A program made the position numbers and the translations under genes. The notes under the pieces were generated by a model. It had not been told where the DNA came from, made no database searches, and saw nothing but the letters and a program-made list of their open reading frames with translations. From Clostridia bacterium (GTDB lineage Bacteria; Bacillota; Clostridia; Christensenellales; CAAEEZ01): DNA of 64,000 bases. Positions 17,134 to 26,363 of this stretch are shown here, piece by piece. The stretch is taken from positions 62,001 through 126,000 of the forward strand of contig CAAEEZ010000017.1 of assembly GCA_900755035.1 (NCBI GenBank), given 5' to 3'. Every line of letters begins with the position of its first letter. Positions within the stretch are counted from its first letter, which is position 1.

Positions 17134-18204
17134 ATGATTAGTAAAGAATTCTTTGCAGCACTTAAAGAATTACAAGAAACGAGACATATCGACCCTGAAA
17201 TCTTTTTAGATTCGCTAAAAGCAGGTATTGTATCCGCTTATAAAAAAGAGTACGGCGAACAAAGAAAAGTAGAAGTAGTAGTTGACCAAGACAAATGCGC
17301 TATTAAAATTTTCACAACGAGAATCGTCGTTGGCGAAGTAGAAGACTACGACAGCGAAATCTCGCTTGAAGAAGCGCAAGAGATTAAAAAGAGCGCAAAA
17401 CTTGGCGACGAAATTAAGGAAGAAATCGACACTAAGGAATTGTCTAGAATTGCTGCTCAAACTGCAAAACAAGTAATTATCCAAAGATTAAACGACGCAA
17501 AGCGTGATATCGTATTTGGTGAAATGAGTAGCAAAGAAGGCGAACTATTGAACGCTATCGTTAGAAGAATAGAGGGTAACAACGTTTACGTTGAAATCTC
17601 GCCTAGCCAAATGGAAGGCGTACTTCTACCTAACGACCAAATCTTTAACGAGAAACTAAGAGTAAACGACAATATTAAAGTTTACGTTAAAAAGGTAAGA
17701 GCAGGTAGTAAAGGTGCACAAGTTACGGTTTCTAGGTCAGCAGCAGGCTTTGTTAAAAGAATGTTCGAACTAGAAGTTCCTGAAATAAGAAGTGGTCTTG
17801 TTCAAATCAAAGCGATTGCAAGAGAGGCTGGATATAGAACTAAGATTGCAGTTTACTCCGAAAATCAAGATATAGACGCTATTGGCGCATGTATTGGTCA
17901 AAACGGTATGAGAATCAATACTATTATCAGCGAACTTAACGGCGAAAAAATCGACGTTATTCCGTACAGTGAAAATCCGGCAGAGTTTATCCCTAAGGCG
18001 CTTGCTCCTGCAAAAGTATCTATGGTGAACGTAAATGAAGAAGACAAAACGGCAAGAGTAATCGTTCCTGACGATAAACTATCCTTAGCAATAGGAAAGG
18101 AAGGACAAAACGTAAGACTTGCAGCAAGACTTACAGGTTGGAAAATAGACGTTAAACCACTTTCTAAGGTTATGGGCGATACGGACGCTATCATAGAGGA
18201 CTAA
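17134..18204 (+). CDS. nusA: Transcription termination/antitermination factor NusA
   Basis: NusA binds RNA polymerase and nascent RNA, modulating pausing and termination. The 356-residue protein shows the N-terminal polymerase-binding domain (about 1-130), an S1 domain (about 135-200, ending in GAQVTVSRSAAGFVKRMFE), and two KH domains with GACIGQNGMRINTI and LAIGKEGQNVRLAARLTGWKID. No acidic C-terminal repeats are present, as usual outside Proteobacteria. A consensus AGGAGG lies just before the ATG. Confidence 0.97.
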   Translation: MISKEFFAALKELQETRHIDPEIFLDSLKAGIVSAYKKEYGEQRKVEVVVDQDKCAIKIFTTRIVVGEVEDYDSEISLEEAQEIKKSAKLGDEIKEEIDTKELSRIAAQTAKQVIIQRLNDAKRDIVFGEMSSKEGELLNAIVRRIEGNNVYVEISPSQMEGVLLPNDQIFNEKLRVNDNIKVYVKKVRAGSKGAQVTVSRSAAGFVKRMFELEVPEIRSGLVQIKAIAREAGYRTKIAVYSENQDIDAIGACIGQNGMRINTIISELNGEKIDVIPYSENPAEFIPKALAPAKVSMVNVNEEDKTARVIVPDDKLSLAIGKEGQNVRLAARLTGWKIDVKPLSKVMGDTDAIIED

Positions 18205-18205
18205 T

Positions 18206-18463
18206 ATGAAAAAAGTTCCAAAACGTATGTGCGTGGTCTGTCGTAATATGTTCGACAAGCCCGAGCTTGTTAGAATAGTCAAAAGTGCTGACGCAGGCTA
18301 CGAGATAGACCCGACCGGAAAGAAAAACGGCAGAGGATTATATATTTGTCGTGATTGCGCTGAAAAGTGCGCTTCAAAAAAATTGTTGAATAAAATATTA
18401 AAAGAAAATATCGACGAACAAACTTATATCGGTATAGAGGAATATGGTAAACGCAAAGATTAA
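18206..18463 (+). CDS. rnpM: YlxR/RnpM RNA-binding protein (DUF448)
   Basis: An 85-residue protein of the YlxR family. Recent work on Bacillus describes YlxR as RnpM, a modulator of RNase P activity. The family pattern is clear: RMCVVCRNMFDKPELVRIV at the start and GRGLYICRDCAEKCASKK in the middle, giving pairs of cysteines (C-x2-C and C-x2-C) that may bind metal. It starts one base after the nusA stop and overlaps the next gene by 20 bases. Confidence 0.92.
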   Translation: MKKVPKRMCVVCRNMFDKPELVRIVKSADAGYEIDPTGKKNGRGLYICRDCAEKCASKKLLNKILKENIDEQTYIGIEEYGKRKD

Positions 18464-18743
18464 AAGTTACGTAGGATTTGCTATTAAAAGTAATCAGGTA
18501 GTTTTTGGTGTGGACAACCTAGAAGTATTCCGTAAAAAACTACATTTGATAATAGTTTCTGCCGATATTGCAGAAAAATCTATGAATAAATTAAAGGTCG
18601 TATCCCAAAATAAAAACGCTGAAATAATAGTTTTTAGCGAAGGATTAGAGGATTTGACTTCAAGAAAAAATTGTAAAGCTATAGGGATTACAAATTTTGA
18701 ACTTGCGAAAGCAATAAAAAATTCTTCAAGAGGTGTGTGTTAA
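18444..18743 (+). CDS. ylxQ: YlxQ, L7Ae-family RNA-binding protein
   Basis: A 99-residue protein of the L7Ae/L30e/S12e fold, which typically binds kink-turn RNA. The recognisable parts are the start KSYVGFAIKSNQVVFG, the LIIVSADIAEKSMNKL strand-helix unit and the C-terminal IGITNFELAKAIKN. The start lies 20 bases inside ylxR with AGAGG just upstream. It is one of the constant members of the nusA-infB operon in Bacillota. Its stop shares a base with the infB ATG. Confidence 0.88.
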   Translation: MVNAKIKSYVGFAIKSNQVVFGVDNLEVFRKKLHLIIVSADIAEKSMNKLKVVSQNKNAEIIVFSEGLEDLTSRKNCKAIGITNFELAKAIKNSSRGVC

Positions 18744-21349
18744 TGAGTGAAAAGGTAGACGTAATAGGCAACGTAAAAGAATTAAAAAAGGCAGAAAAAA
18801 ATAACGAACTAAAAGATAAGGTTTTGGAAATTAAGAAAAAGGCTGAAAAAATTGCTAAGGAGCTTGGCGTAGCAAAAGACGCTATGGTGAAAAAAACAGA
18901 GGAAGCAAGATTACAGCAAGAAGCCGAGGCTAATAAAAAGGCTAAAAACGACGTAAAGGTGGAGATAAAAGAAACGGTAAAAGCCGAAGAAAAGCCTAGC
19001 GTTGTAGAAGAAAAACCTGCTAAGACCGAAGAAGTAAAAGCAGAAGAAAAAATAGAAAAGGCCGAAAACGTTGTAGAAAAGGTAGAAAAGCCTGTAAAAG
19101 AAAAGGTTGAAGAGAAAACTGAGAAGAAAATTGCTTACTCGGTAGTTAGCGATCGTCCAAATTACAACAAAGACGGACGTAATCAAAATAGTAGACCTTA
19201 CAACCAAAACGGTCAAAATGCACAAAACGGCAGATATAATCAAAAGCCAAACGGTCAATTCCAAAATCCTAGAAACCCAAAACCAAACCAAAATCAAAAC
19301 GGATTTAACAAAACTAATTCTACTTTTAACAAGGACAAAAAGTCTTTTGCTCCAACGAAAAAACCTAATTACGTAGCCGAAAACACCGAAATAAACAATA
19401 ATACGCAAAATAAATATACGAATAAACAAGCAAAGAAGAAAACGACGGTAGTTGACGAAAAGAAAACTATGAACAAGAGAACCTTGCTTAAAAAAGGTTA
19501 CATTGAAGACGAAACCTTGCTAGGAGATCAAGAGTTTTCTACTAGAAAATTGAAGAAGAACAAGGGTGCTAAAAACAAGGTAGAGGCTATCAAAATTACT
19601 AGCGCCGTTGTAAATACCGAAATTTTCCCTATTAAAACTTTGTCTGAAAAGATAGGTAAAACTAGCGCCGAGATTGTAAAACAATTATTTACGCTTGGCA
19701 TTATGAAAACTATTAACGACGATATCAGTTTCGACGAGGCAGAATTAGTTGCTAGTGAACTAGGCGTAGAACTTACTTACGTACCTAGCGAAACTTTTGA
19801 AGATAAGTTAGACCAATTATCAGGGGAAGAGGACGACGAAAAGAGCCTTACTTCTCGCCCACCTGTAGTAACTATTATGGGACACGTAGACCATGGTAAG
19901 ACCACGCTACTAGACTACATTAGAAAAGCAAACGTAGCAAGCGGAGAGGCTGGCGGTATTACCCAACATATAGGTGCGTACACGGCAAAAGTAAACAACC
20001 AAACCATCACGTTCCTAGATACTCCTGGTCACGAAGCGTTTACTTCTATGAGATTACGTGGTGCGCAAGCAACGGACGTAGCAATTATAGTAGTTGCTGC
20101 CGACGACGGAATAATGCCACAAACGGTAGAGGCTATAAACCACGCTAAAATTGCAGGCGTAGAAATAATTATAGCAATAACCAAGGTTGATAAACCAGAG
20201 GCAAACCCTGATAGAATTTTGCAACAACTTACCGAGCACGACTTATTGCCTGAGGCGTGGGGTGGTAATACTCCTGTATGTCAAGTTTCTGCAAAAACGG
20301 GTCAAGGCGTAAACGAATTGCTTGAAACGGTACTTCTAGTTGCTGAAATGCTTGAATTAAAGGCTAACCCTAATAGGCTTGCAAAGGGTATTATTATCGA
20401 GGCAAAACTAGATAAAGGTAGAGGTCCGGTTGCTACCGTCCTAGTTCAAAACGGAACGCTAAAAGTATCCGACTTTGTGGTTGCAGGTACTACGACGGGT
20501 AAAATAAGAGCAATGTTCAACTCCAAAGGTCAAAACGTGAAGGTGGCAGGTCCGTCAACTCCCGTTTCGGTACTTGGTTTTTCTGACGTACCGTCCGCAG
20601 GTGACACGTTGATTGCCGTTGAGGACGAGAAACTTGCTAAACAAGTAGCTGAAGAAAGAAAAGATAAGATTAAGAGCCAACAAAAATCGACCGTTAAGAT
20701 GAACCTTGAAGATATGATGAATCAAATTGCTATCGGCGATTTGAAAGAACTAAAAATCGTGGTAAAAGCCGACGTACAAGGTTCGGTTGAGGCAGTAAAA
20801 CAAGCAATGGAAAAACTTTCGAACGACGAAGTAAAAGTAAAGGTTATCCATGGTGGCGCAGGCGCTGTAAACGAATCGGACGTAATGCTTGCTGAAACTT
20901 CGGGCGCAATCATTATTGCGTTTAACGTAAGACCTGATACGAACGCTAAAAACTACGCAGAAAAGAACAATATAGATATTAGAACTTATCGTGTAATTTA
21001 CGACGCAATAGACGACGTTGAAAATGCAATGAAAGGTATGCTTGCTCCTAAGTTTAAGGAAGTAGTATACGGTACTGCCGAAGTAAGAGAAACCTTTAAG
21101 GTATCTAACGTAGGCACGATTGCAGGTTGTATGGTAACGACGGGCAAGGTTGTTAGAAGTTCGAAGTTAAGGCTTGTTCGTGACGGCGTAATTATTACCG
21201 AAGGCGAAATTTCTTCGTTGAAGAGATTTAAGGACGACGTAAAAGAAGTGGCGAAAGGTTACGAATGCGGTCTTGGTATCGAAGGATTTAACGATATCAA
21301 GGTTGGCGACGTAATCGAATCGTACAATATGGAGCAAATAAATGAGTAA
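18743..21349 (+). CDS. infB: Translation initiation factor IF-2
   Basis: IF-2 is the GTPase that places initiator tRNA on the 30S subunit and promotes subunit joining. The 868-residue protein starts with a long Lys/Glu-rich helical region (about 1-135), followed by an unusual Asn/Gln-rich segment (about 138-196). After that come the IF2_N helix-turn-helix domain and the GTPase with G1 GHVDHGKT at residues 380-387, DTPGHE, and TKVD. The C-terminal domains II-IV are complete, including the KIVVKADVQGSVEA and GTAEVRETFK motifs. The ATG at 18743 overlaps the ylxQ stop, with AGAGG upstream. A GTG two codons earlier is possible but less likely. Confidence 0.97.
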   Translation: MSEKVDVIGNVKELKKAEKNNELKDKVLEIKKKAEKIAKELGVAKDAMVKKTEEARLQQEAEANKKAKNDVKVEIKETVKAEEKPSVVEEKPAKTEEVKAEEKIEKAENVVEKVEKPVKEKVEEKTEKKIAYSVVSDRPNYNKDGRNQNSRPYNQNGQNAQNGRYNQKPNGQFQNPRNPKPNQNQNGFNKTNSTFNKDKKSFAPTKKPNYVAENTEINNNTQNKYTNKQAKKKTTVVDEKKTMNKRTLLKKGYIEDETLLGDQEFSTRKLKKNKGAKNKVEAIKITSAVVNTEIFPIKTLSEKIGKTSAEIVKQLFTLGIMKTINDDISFDEAELVASELGVELTYVPSETFEDKLDQLSGEEDDEKSLTSRPPVVTIMGHVDHGKTTLLDYIRKANVASGEAGGITQHIGAYTAKVNNQTITFLDTPGHEAFTSMRLRGAQATDVAIIVVAADDGIMPQTVEAINHAKIAGVEIIIAITKVDKPEANPDRILQQLTEHDLLPEAWGGNTPVCQVSAKTGQGVNELLETVLLVAEMLELKANPNRLAKGIIIEAKLDKGRGPVATVLVQNGTLKVSDFVVAGTTTGKIRAMFNSKGQNVKVAGPSTPVSVLGFSDVPSAGDTLIAVEDEKLAKQVAEERKDKIKSQQKSTVKMNLEDMMNQIAIGDLKELKIVVKADVQGSVEAVKQAMEKLSNDEVKVKVIHGGAGAVNESDVMLAETSGAIIIAFNVRPDTNAKNYAEKNNIDIRTYRVIYDAIDDVENAMKGMLAPKFKEVVYGTAEVRETFKVSNVGTIAGCMVTTGKVVRSSKLRLVRDGVIITEGEISSLKRFKDDVKEVAKGYECGLGIEGFNDIKVGDVIESYNMEQINE

Positions 21350-21698
21350 TAAAATAGATAAAATAAATTCCGAAATATCTAAGCAACTTTCTTTCGTACT
21401 TAACTACGATTTGAAAGACCCTAGGATAAACGCTTTAATTACGGTTATCAAGGTAAATACTACTACCGACTTAAAGCAGTGCAAAGTGTATCTTAGCGTA
21501 ATGTCTAATAACGACACGACGCCTGAAAACGTTGTAAAAATTATCCAAAAGGCAAGCGGATATATTAGGAACGAATTAAAAAGCAAGTTGGATATAAGAA
21601 ATATTCCTGAACTGACTTTCGTACTTGACGACTCTATAGAGTATGGTATGAAAATAGACAAGTTGATAAAGGATATTCACAAAAATGACGATAAATAA
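21342..21698 (+). CDS. rbfA: Ribosome-binding factor A
   Basis: RbfA binds the 30S subunit during late 16S rRNA maturation and cold adaptation. The 118-residue protein has the KH-type fold with the motif DPRINALITVIKVNTTTDLKQCKVYLSV in parts, and the C-terminal pattern RNIPELTFVLDDSIEYGMKIDKLI. It starts eight bases inside infB and overlaps the next gene by 14 bases, so the whole run is translationally coupled. Confidence 0.93.
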   Translation: MSNKIDKINSEISKQLSFVLNYDLKDPRINALITVIKVNTTTDLKQCKVYLSVMSNNDTTPENVVKIIQKASGYIRNELKSKLDIRNIPELTFVLDDSIEYGMKIDKLIKDIHKNDDK

Positions 21699-22653
21699 CG
21701 AAAATTACCAAAAAATTTATAACGAGATAAACGTTGCAAATTCGATTGCAATATTTTGTCATATTAACCCCGATGGAGATACACTTGCCTCGGGGCTTGC
21801 TTTATACGCCTTTTTGAAAAAAATGGGTAAAGACGCTAGAATATTTTGCGAAGATAATGTAAGCAAAAAACTAGAATTTTTGCCTTACTCAAATATGGTG
21901 AATGCTGAAAAATACGAAAAGGCTGATTTAAGTATTGCCGTAGACGTATCGGACGAAGATAGAATAGGTGTAAAAACCGTAAACAAATTCAAAAAAAGTA
22001 AAAGGTCGGTGTGTATAGACCATCACAAGACTAATACGAATTTTGCAGGCGTTACTTTGTACGAACCACAATCGGCAACTTGTGAAATAGTGTACAAACT
22101 ATTGAAATTTATCGACAAGAGTTTAATTGACGACAGCATAGCAACCTTAATAATAACGGGTATGGTTACTGACTCTGGTGCGTTTAACTATAATTCTACA
22201 ACCAAGGAAACGCACGAAATAATGGCAGAACTATACGACTATAACGTAAGCGTAAGCGATATAATTTACAGGGTTATTCGCTCCATTCCGTATAATTCGT
22301 TCAAACTGAAAAGTAGAGTATTAAACAATGCAAAATTCTACTTTGACAACAAAGTTGCTATCGTTACTTTCACAAAGGAAGATTTTGACCTAACTAATAC
22401 CACTAGGGAAAATACCGAGGGTATCGTATCCGATTTAATTGCAATAGACGAAGTAAAAATTGCAATAGCCGTAACCGAGGAAAGAAAAAAATCGTATAAA
22501 ATTAGTTTTAGAACGAAAGACCCGTACGACAGTAGTAGAATTGCAAGTTGGTACGGTGGCGGTGGTCATAAATATGCGGCAGGTTGCAGAATAGACGGAT
22601 ACTACTACGACGTAATAGACAAACTATTAAAATCGTGCAAGGACGAATTGTAA
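21685..22653 (+). CDS. nrnA: Bifunctional oligoribonuclease / PAP phosphatase (DHH family)
   Basis: NrnA degrades very short RNAs and dephosphorylates 3'-phosphoadenosine 5'-phosphate. The 322-residue protein has the DHH-family motifs: HINPDGDTLASGLAL near the N terminus, the DHH triad at residues 112-114 (IDHHKTN), TGMVTDSGAFNYNST, and the C-terminal DHHA1 glycine-rich loop YGGGGHKYAAG. It lies between rbfA and truB as in many Bacillota and shares one base with the truB start. Confidence 0.93.
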   Translation: MTINNENYQKIYNEINVANSIAIFCHINPDGDTLASGLALYAFLKKMGKDARIFCEDNVSKKLEFLPYSNMVNAEKYEKADLSIAVDVSDEDRIGVKTVNKFKKSKRSVCIDHHKTNTNFAGVTLYEPQSATCEIVYKLLKFIDKSLIDDSIATLIITGMVTDSGAFNYNSTTKETHEIMAELYDYNVSVSDIIYRVIRSIPYNSFKLKSRVLNNAKFYFDNKVAIVTFTKEDFDLTNTTRENTEGIVSDLIAIDEVKIAIAVTEERKKSYKISFRTKDPYDSSRIASWYGGGGHKYAAGCRIDGYYYDVIDKLLKSCKDEL

Positions 22654-23516
22654 TGGACGGCTACGTAAATATTCTAAAAGCGAGTGGCTATACGTCTAGC
22701 GACGTGGTGGTAATAGTTAGAAAAACGCTATCGAAACTACTTGGTGAAAAAGTAAAAGTAGGGCATTTGGGAACGCTTGACCCACAAGCAGCAGGCGTAC
22801 TACCTATCGCAATAGGCACGGCAACAAAAACGTTCGACTATTTAATAGATAAGAAAAAAACCTACCTATTCGGGCTAAGGCTAGGGGCGACTACCGACAC
22901 TTTGGATAGTTATGGTAAGGTGCTTTCAAAAGACGACAAAGTATTCTACGAAACCGATATTGATAGAGTAATGTCGTGTTTAATTGGCGAATACGGGCAA
23001 ATTCCACCACAATTTTCAGCCAAAAAAGTCAATGGTGAAAAGGCGTACGATATAGCAAGACGTGGTGAAAAAGTGGAATTAAAAGGCAAAAAAATAAAGG
23101 TGTATAGTCTAGCGTGCAAGCAAAATAAACCAAACGATTTTGATATGGAAGTTACTTGTTCTGGCGGAACGTACGTAAGAAGTATAGTAAGAGATATTGC
23201 CGAAAAACTAGATACGGTTGGTTATATGAGTTATATCGTTAGGACGAATAGTGGTTGCTTCGATATATCTAATAGCGTTACCTTAGACGAATTTTTGCTT
23301 AGTCCGTTAGAGTACGTAATGCCGATTAGTAGCGTATTACTATCAGTATACGGTAGTTATGAATTGCCTAAAAACAAATCAAATCTTGCGTTAAACGGCG
23401 TAAAAATTGCGTTAGACGATATGCCAAACGGTTTGTTCGTTTTGACTTTTGAGAATAAAATAGTGGGTATGGCTGAAAACGTAAACGGCAAACTAATAAT
23501 TAGAAACAGGCTGTAA
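22653..23516 (+). CDS. truB: tRNA pseudouridine(55) synthase
   Basis: TruB forms the pseudouridine at position 55 in the T loop of tRNAs. The catalytic aspartate is Asp43 in the motif GHLGTLDPQAAGVLP. The KTYLFGLRLGATTDTLD segment and the CSGGTYVRSIVRDI motif follow. The ATG at 22653, overlapping the nrnA stop by one base, gives 287 residues. A longer frame from 22584 lies wholly inside nrnA and adds no family-like sequence. Confidence 0.95.
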   Translation: MDGYVNILKASGYTSSDVVVIVRKTLSKLLGEKVKVGHLGTLDPQAAGVLPIAIGTATKTFDYLIDKKKTYLFGLRLGATTDTLDSYGKVLSKDDKVFYETDIDRVMSCLIGEYGQIPPQFSAKKVNGEKAYDIARRGEKVELKGKKIKVYSLACKQNKPNDFDMEVTCSGGTYVRSIVRDIAEKLDTVGYMSYIVRTNSGCFDISNSVTLDEFLLSPLEYVMPISSVLLSVYGSYELPKNKSNLALNGVKIALDDMPNGLFVLTFENKIVGMAENVNGKLIIRNRL

Positions 23517-23517
23517 T

Positions 23518-24423
23518 ATGAAAAAACTTGACTATAAAAAACAACATAATATAAATATTACGTTAGCGCTAGGTTTTTTTGATTCGGTGCATATCGGTCA
23601 TAAAAAACTTATTGGCAAAATGCTAAAATTAAGCGAAGAATTAGGCACGGAAAGCGCGATTTTCACCTTTATAAATTCTCCGTTTGAACTGCTTAGAAAG
23701 GACGTAAAAGAGATACTCACGTTTGACGAAAGGTGCGTTTTATTTGAAAAATTACAAATTGACAACGTGATTTACGCCAAAATGGACGAAACTTTTATGT
23801 CGCAGGATAAGGACGTATTCTTGCATACTTTGATAGAAAACTACAACGTAAAAGGTATCGTGTGCGGTGAAGATTATACTTACGGCAAAAAGGCAGTTGG
23901 CAACGTTGAAACGCTAAGAGAATTTTGCAACCAAAGGGGCATAAAACTAATCGTAGACGACCTATTAAAAATAGAGGGTGAAAAGGTAAGTAGCACGTCT
24001 ATAAGGGAGTATATATCGGCTGGTGACGTAGATAAAATCAACTTTTTGATGGGCGATAGATACTTTATTGAAGGTGAAGTTATACATTGCGCAGGTAGGG
24101 GCAGGCACTTAGGTTTTCCAACGGCAAATATTGTGATATCCGACAATAAAATGGCGCTTAAAAGCGCAGTATATCAAACGATTGTAACGGTATCGGGCAA
24201 AAGATATAAGGCGATAACTAACGTTGGCGAGCGTCCTACTTTTAATGAAAACGCTTATATAATTGAAAGTTATCTTGAAGATTTTGACAAGGATATTTAC
24301 GGCGAAAAAATCCGTGTAGAATTTGTAAAAAAACTGCGTGAAATAGAATTTTTCGATAGCAAAGATAAATTGATTGAAAGACTTGAAAAGGACAAACTTA
24401 CCTTAAAGGAGCTTACTTTATGA
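23518..24423 (+). CDS. ribF: Bifunctional riboflavin kinase / FAD synthetase
   Basis: RibF turns riboflavin into FMN and then FAD. The N-terminal nucleotidyltransferase domain shows LGFFDSVHIGHKKLI and the GEDYTYGKKAVGN motif, ending with SSTSIREYI. The C-terminal flavokinase domain shows GRHLGFPTANI and VGERPTFNENAYIIESYL. In most homologues the first motif reads G-x-F-D-G-V-H-x-GH; here a serine replaces the glycine after the aspartate. At 301 residues it is of usual length. truB-ribF is a conserved pair. Confidence 0.95.
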   Translation: MKKLDYKKQHNINITLALGFFDSVHIGHKKLIGKMLKLSEELGTESAIFTFINSPFELLRKDVKEILTFDERCVLFEKLQIDNVIYAKMDETFMSQDKDVFLHTLIENYNVKGIVCGEDYTYGKKAVGNVETLREFCNQRGIKLIVDDLLKIEGEKVSSTSIREYISAGDVDKINFLMGDRYFIEGEVIHCAGRGRHLGFPTANIVISDNKMALKSAVYQTIVTVSGKRYKAITNVGERPTFNENAYIIESYLEDFDKDIYGEKIRVEFVKKLREIEFFDSKDKLIERLEKDKLTLKELTL

Positions 24424-25271
24424 TAAAATTTGGAGTGGCAGGCAACAGTGAATCGTTTTATAACGAAGGATACGCCCATACAGAGCAAGTACCACCTTGG
24501 CTAAAAGAAAGAGGCTTAGATATATTCGAGTATTCTTTTGGTCGTGGAGTAAGAATATCGGAGTCGACTGCAAACAAAATAAGAACGGCATTTGAAAATA
24601 GCAATATAGATATATCGGTGCATGCGCCTTACTATATAAATTTTTCTAATCCTGATAAGGAAAAAATCGAAGGAAGTTACGGATATTTGCTAGACAGCCT
24701 AAAAGCCGTAAAGTTATTCGGCGGGAAGAGAGTGGTTTGTCATCCCGGCGCACAGCAAAAACAGGATAGGAAAGTTGCGGTTGAAAACGCAATAAACAGC
24801 CTAACTAACTTTAAGTCTATAAAAAAAGAGATGGGCTTTGACGACTATATCGTGTGCCTTGAAACAATGGGTAAAATAGGTCAAATAGGCTCTGTTGACG
24901 AAGTTATAGAGTTTTGCAAACTTGACGATACGTACTATCCGTGCGTAGATTTTGGGCATATAAACGCAAGAGAACAAGGCATACTTAAAACGGAAGATGA
25001 CTTTGACTACTTAATTAAAAGGTTTATCGACGGCATAGGCTACGAAAAAACTAGGGATATGCATTCGCACTTTTCTAAGATTGAATACTCAAATGGTGGA
25101 GAAGTAAGACACTTGACCTTTACCGATACCGTGTACGGACCGGAATTTTTGCCACTAGCAAAGGCGCTAATCAAAAACAAGATCGAGCCAACTATAATTT
25201 GCGAATCGGCAGGAACTCAGGCAGAGGATAGTATGGCTATGAAAAAAATATATTTTGACGAATTAAAATAG
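24420..25271 (+). CDS. Endonuclease IV-like TIM-barrel protein
   Basis: A 283-residue protein of the AP endonuclease 2/xylose isomerase TIM-barrel superfamily, closest in pattern to deoxyribonuclease IV (Nfo), which nicks DNA at abasic sites using three zinc ions. Metal-ligand-like residues are visible: His in SVHAPYYINF, His in VVCHPGAQ, Glu in CLETMGK, Asp and His in CVDFGHINAR, His in DMHSHFSK and Glu in ICESAG. The usual final D-x-H motif is not obvious (EVRHLTF stands in its place), so activity on abasic DNA is uncertain. It overlaps ribF by four bases (ATGA). Confidence 0.8.
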   Translation: MIKFGVAGNSESFYNEGYAHTEQVPPWLKERGLDIFEYSFGRGVRISESTANKIRTAFENSNIDISVHAPYYINFSNPDKEKIEGSYGYLLDSLKAVKLFGGKRVVCHPGAQQKQDRKVAVENAINSLTNFKSIKKEMGFDDYIVCLETMGKIGQIGSVDEVIEFCKLDDTYYPCVDFGHINAREQGILKTEDDFDYLIKRFIDGIGYEKTRDMHSHFSKIEYSNGGEVRHLTFTDTVYGPEFLPLAKALIKNKIEPTIICESAGTQAEDSMAMKKIYFDELK

Positions 25272-25282
25272 AGGACGAAAAT

Positions 25283-26344
25283 ATGACTGCGAGAAATTTT
25301 TTTGCAAAATTTAACGAAGTAGACGCAATAATCGTATTTGACGAAGTGAACACTTTCTATTTGTCGGGCTATTCTAATACCTTTGCATATTACGTAATTA
25401 CGAAAAACGAAGCGTATTACTTAACCGACGATAGATATATTGAAGAGGCAAGCAATACGATAAAGGACGAACTTAATTTTATTTCGGTTTCGCCACTAAC
25501 GTTGCAAGCTAAAATAGTGGATATACTAAAAGCAAACGGCGTAAAAACGGTGGGCTACGAGGACAATAGAATTAAACTTATCGACTACGTAGAACTAAAA
25601 GAAAACTTGGTGGATTTTACGCTTGTACCCGTCGGCAAAAAAATAGACGAGATAAAAGCAATAAAATCAAAAGAAGAAATAGCAAAAATTAAAAAAGCGT
25701 GCGATATAAATACGATTGCTTTTAACAAAATGCTAGAACTAGTTAAAGAAGGGGTAACCGAAAAAGACCTAGCGCTTGAACTAGAATATCAAATGTTAAA
25801 AAACGGTGCGTCGGGTATTGCGTTTGATACGATTTGTGCTTTTGGCGAAGATACTAGCAAGCCTCACGCTCACGTTTCGAATAGGAAATTAAAGCGTGGC
25901 GATATGATTACTTTGGACTTTGGCGCAAAATATGACGGCTACTGTTCGGATATTACTCGTACCTTTGCCTTTGGAAATATTGACAAAGAGCAAGAAAATA
26001 TATATAATATTGTATTAGAGGCAAACCTTTTGGGGCTAAGCGTTGTAAAGAGTGGTATGAACGGCTACGAAGTGGATAAAATCGTGCGTGATTTTATTAT
26101 GACGAAGGGCTACGGCGAAAAGTTTACTCACGGACTTGGCCATAGCGTTGGAATAGAGATTCACGAAAACCCAAGGCTAAGTAAAACTTGCTTTGATATA
26201 TTAAAAGACGGTATGATTATGACGGTAGAACCGGGAATATATATTGAAGGCAAGTACGGTGTTCGTATAGAGGACAGCGTTGTAATAACAAGTGATAAAC
26301 CCGAAATACTTACGGGAATAGATAAAAAATTATTAATAATTTAG
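25283..26344 (+). CDS. M24 family aminopeptidase (Xaa-Pro type)
   Basis: A two-domain creatinase-type peptidase of 353 residues that removes an N-terminal residue preceding proline. The N-terminal creatinase-like domain covers about 1-125. The catalytic pita-bread domain holds the five metal ligands in the usual motifs: LDFGAKYDGYCSDITRTF (two Asp), HGLGHSVGIEIHE (His), MTVEPGIYIE (Glu) and VRIEDSVVI (Glu). AGAGG precedes the ATG. The order peptidase-efp is conserved in Bacillota (yqhT-efp in Bacillus). Confidence 0.94.
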   Translation: MTARNFFAKFNEVDAIIVFDEVNTFYLSGYSNTFAYYVITKNEAYYLTDDRYIEEASNTIKDELNFISVSPLTLQAKIVDILKANGVKTVGYEDNRIKLIDYVELKENLVDFTLVPVGKKIDEIKAIKSKEEIAKIKKACDINTIAFNKMLELVKEGVTEKDLALELEYQMLKNGASGIAFDTICAFGEDTSKPHAHVSNRKLKRGDMITLDFGAKYDGYCSDITRTFAFGNIDKEQENIYNIVLEANLLGLSVVKSGMNGYEVDKIVRDFIMTKGYGEKFTHGLGHSVGIEIHENPRLSKTCFDILKDGMIMTVEPGIYIEGKYGVRIEDSVVITSDKPEILTGIDKKLLII

Positions 26345-26363
26345 AATTACTAGGAGGTAATTT

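Noticed and set aside
18911..19429. A 172-residue open frame on the minus strand, rich in Phe, Tyr, Leu and Val
   Set aside because: It lies wholly opposite the Lys/Glu/Asn-rich part of infB, and its composition is the mirror of that bias. No ribosome binding site or promoter.
22584..22652. Upstream extension of truB to 22584
   Set aside because: It reads through the end of nrnA in another frame, adds residues unlike the family and lacks a start signal, while 22653 couples to the nrnA stop.
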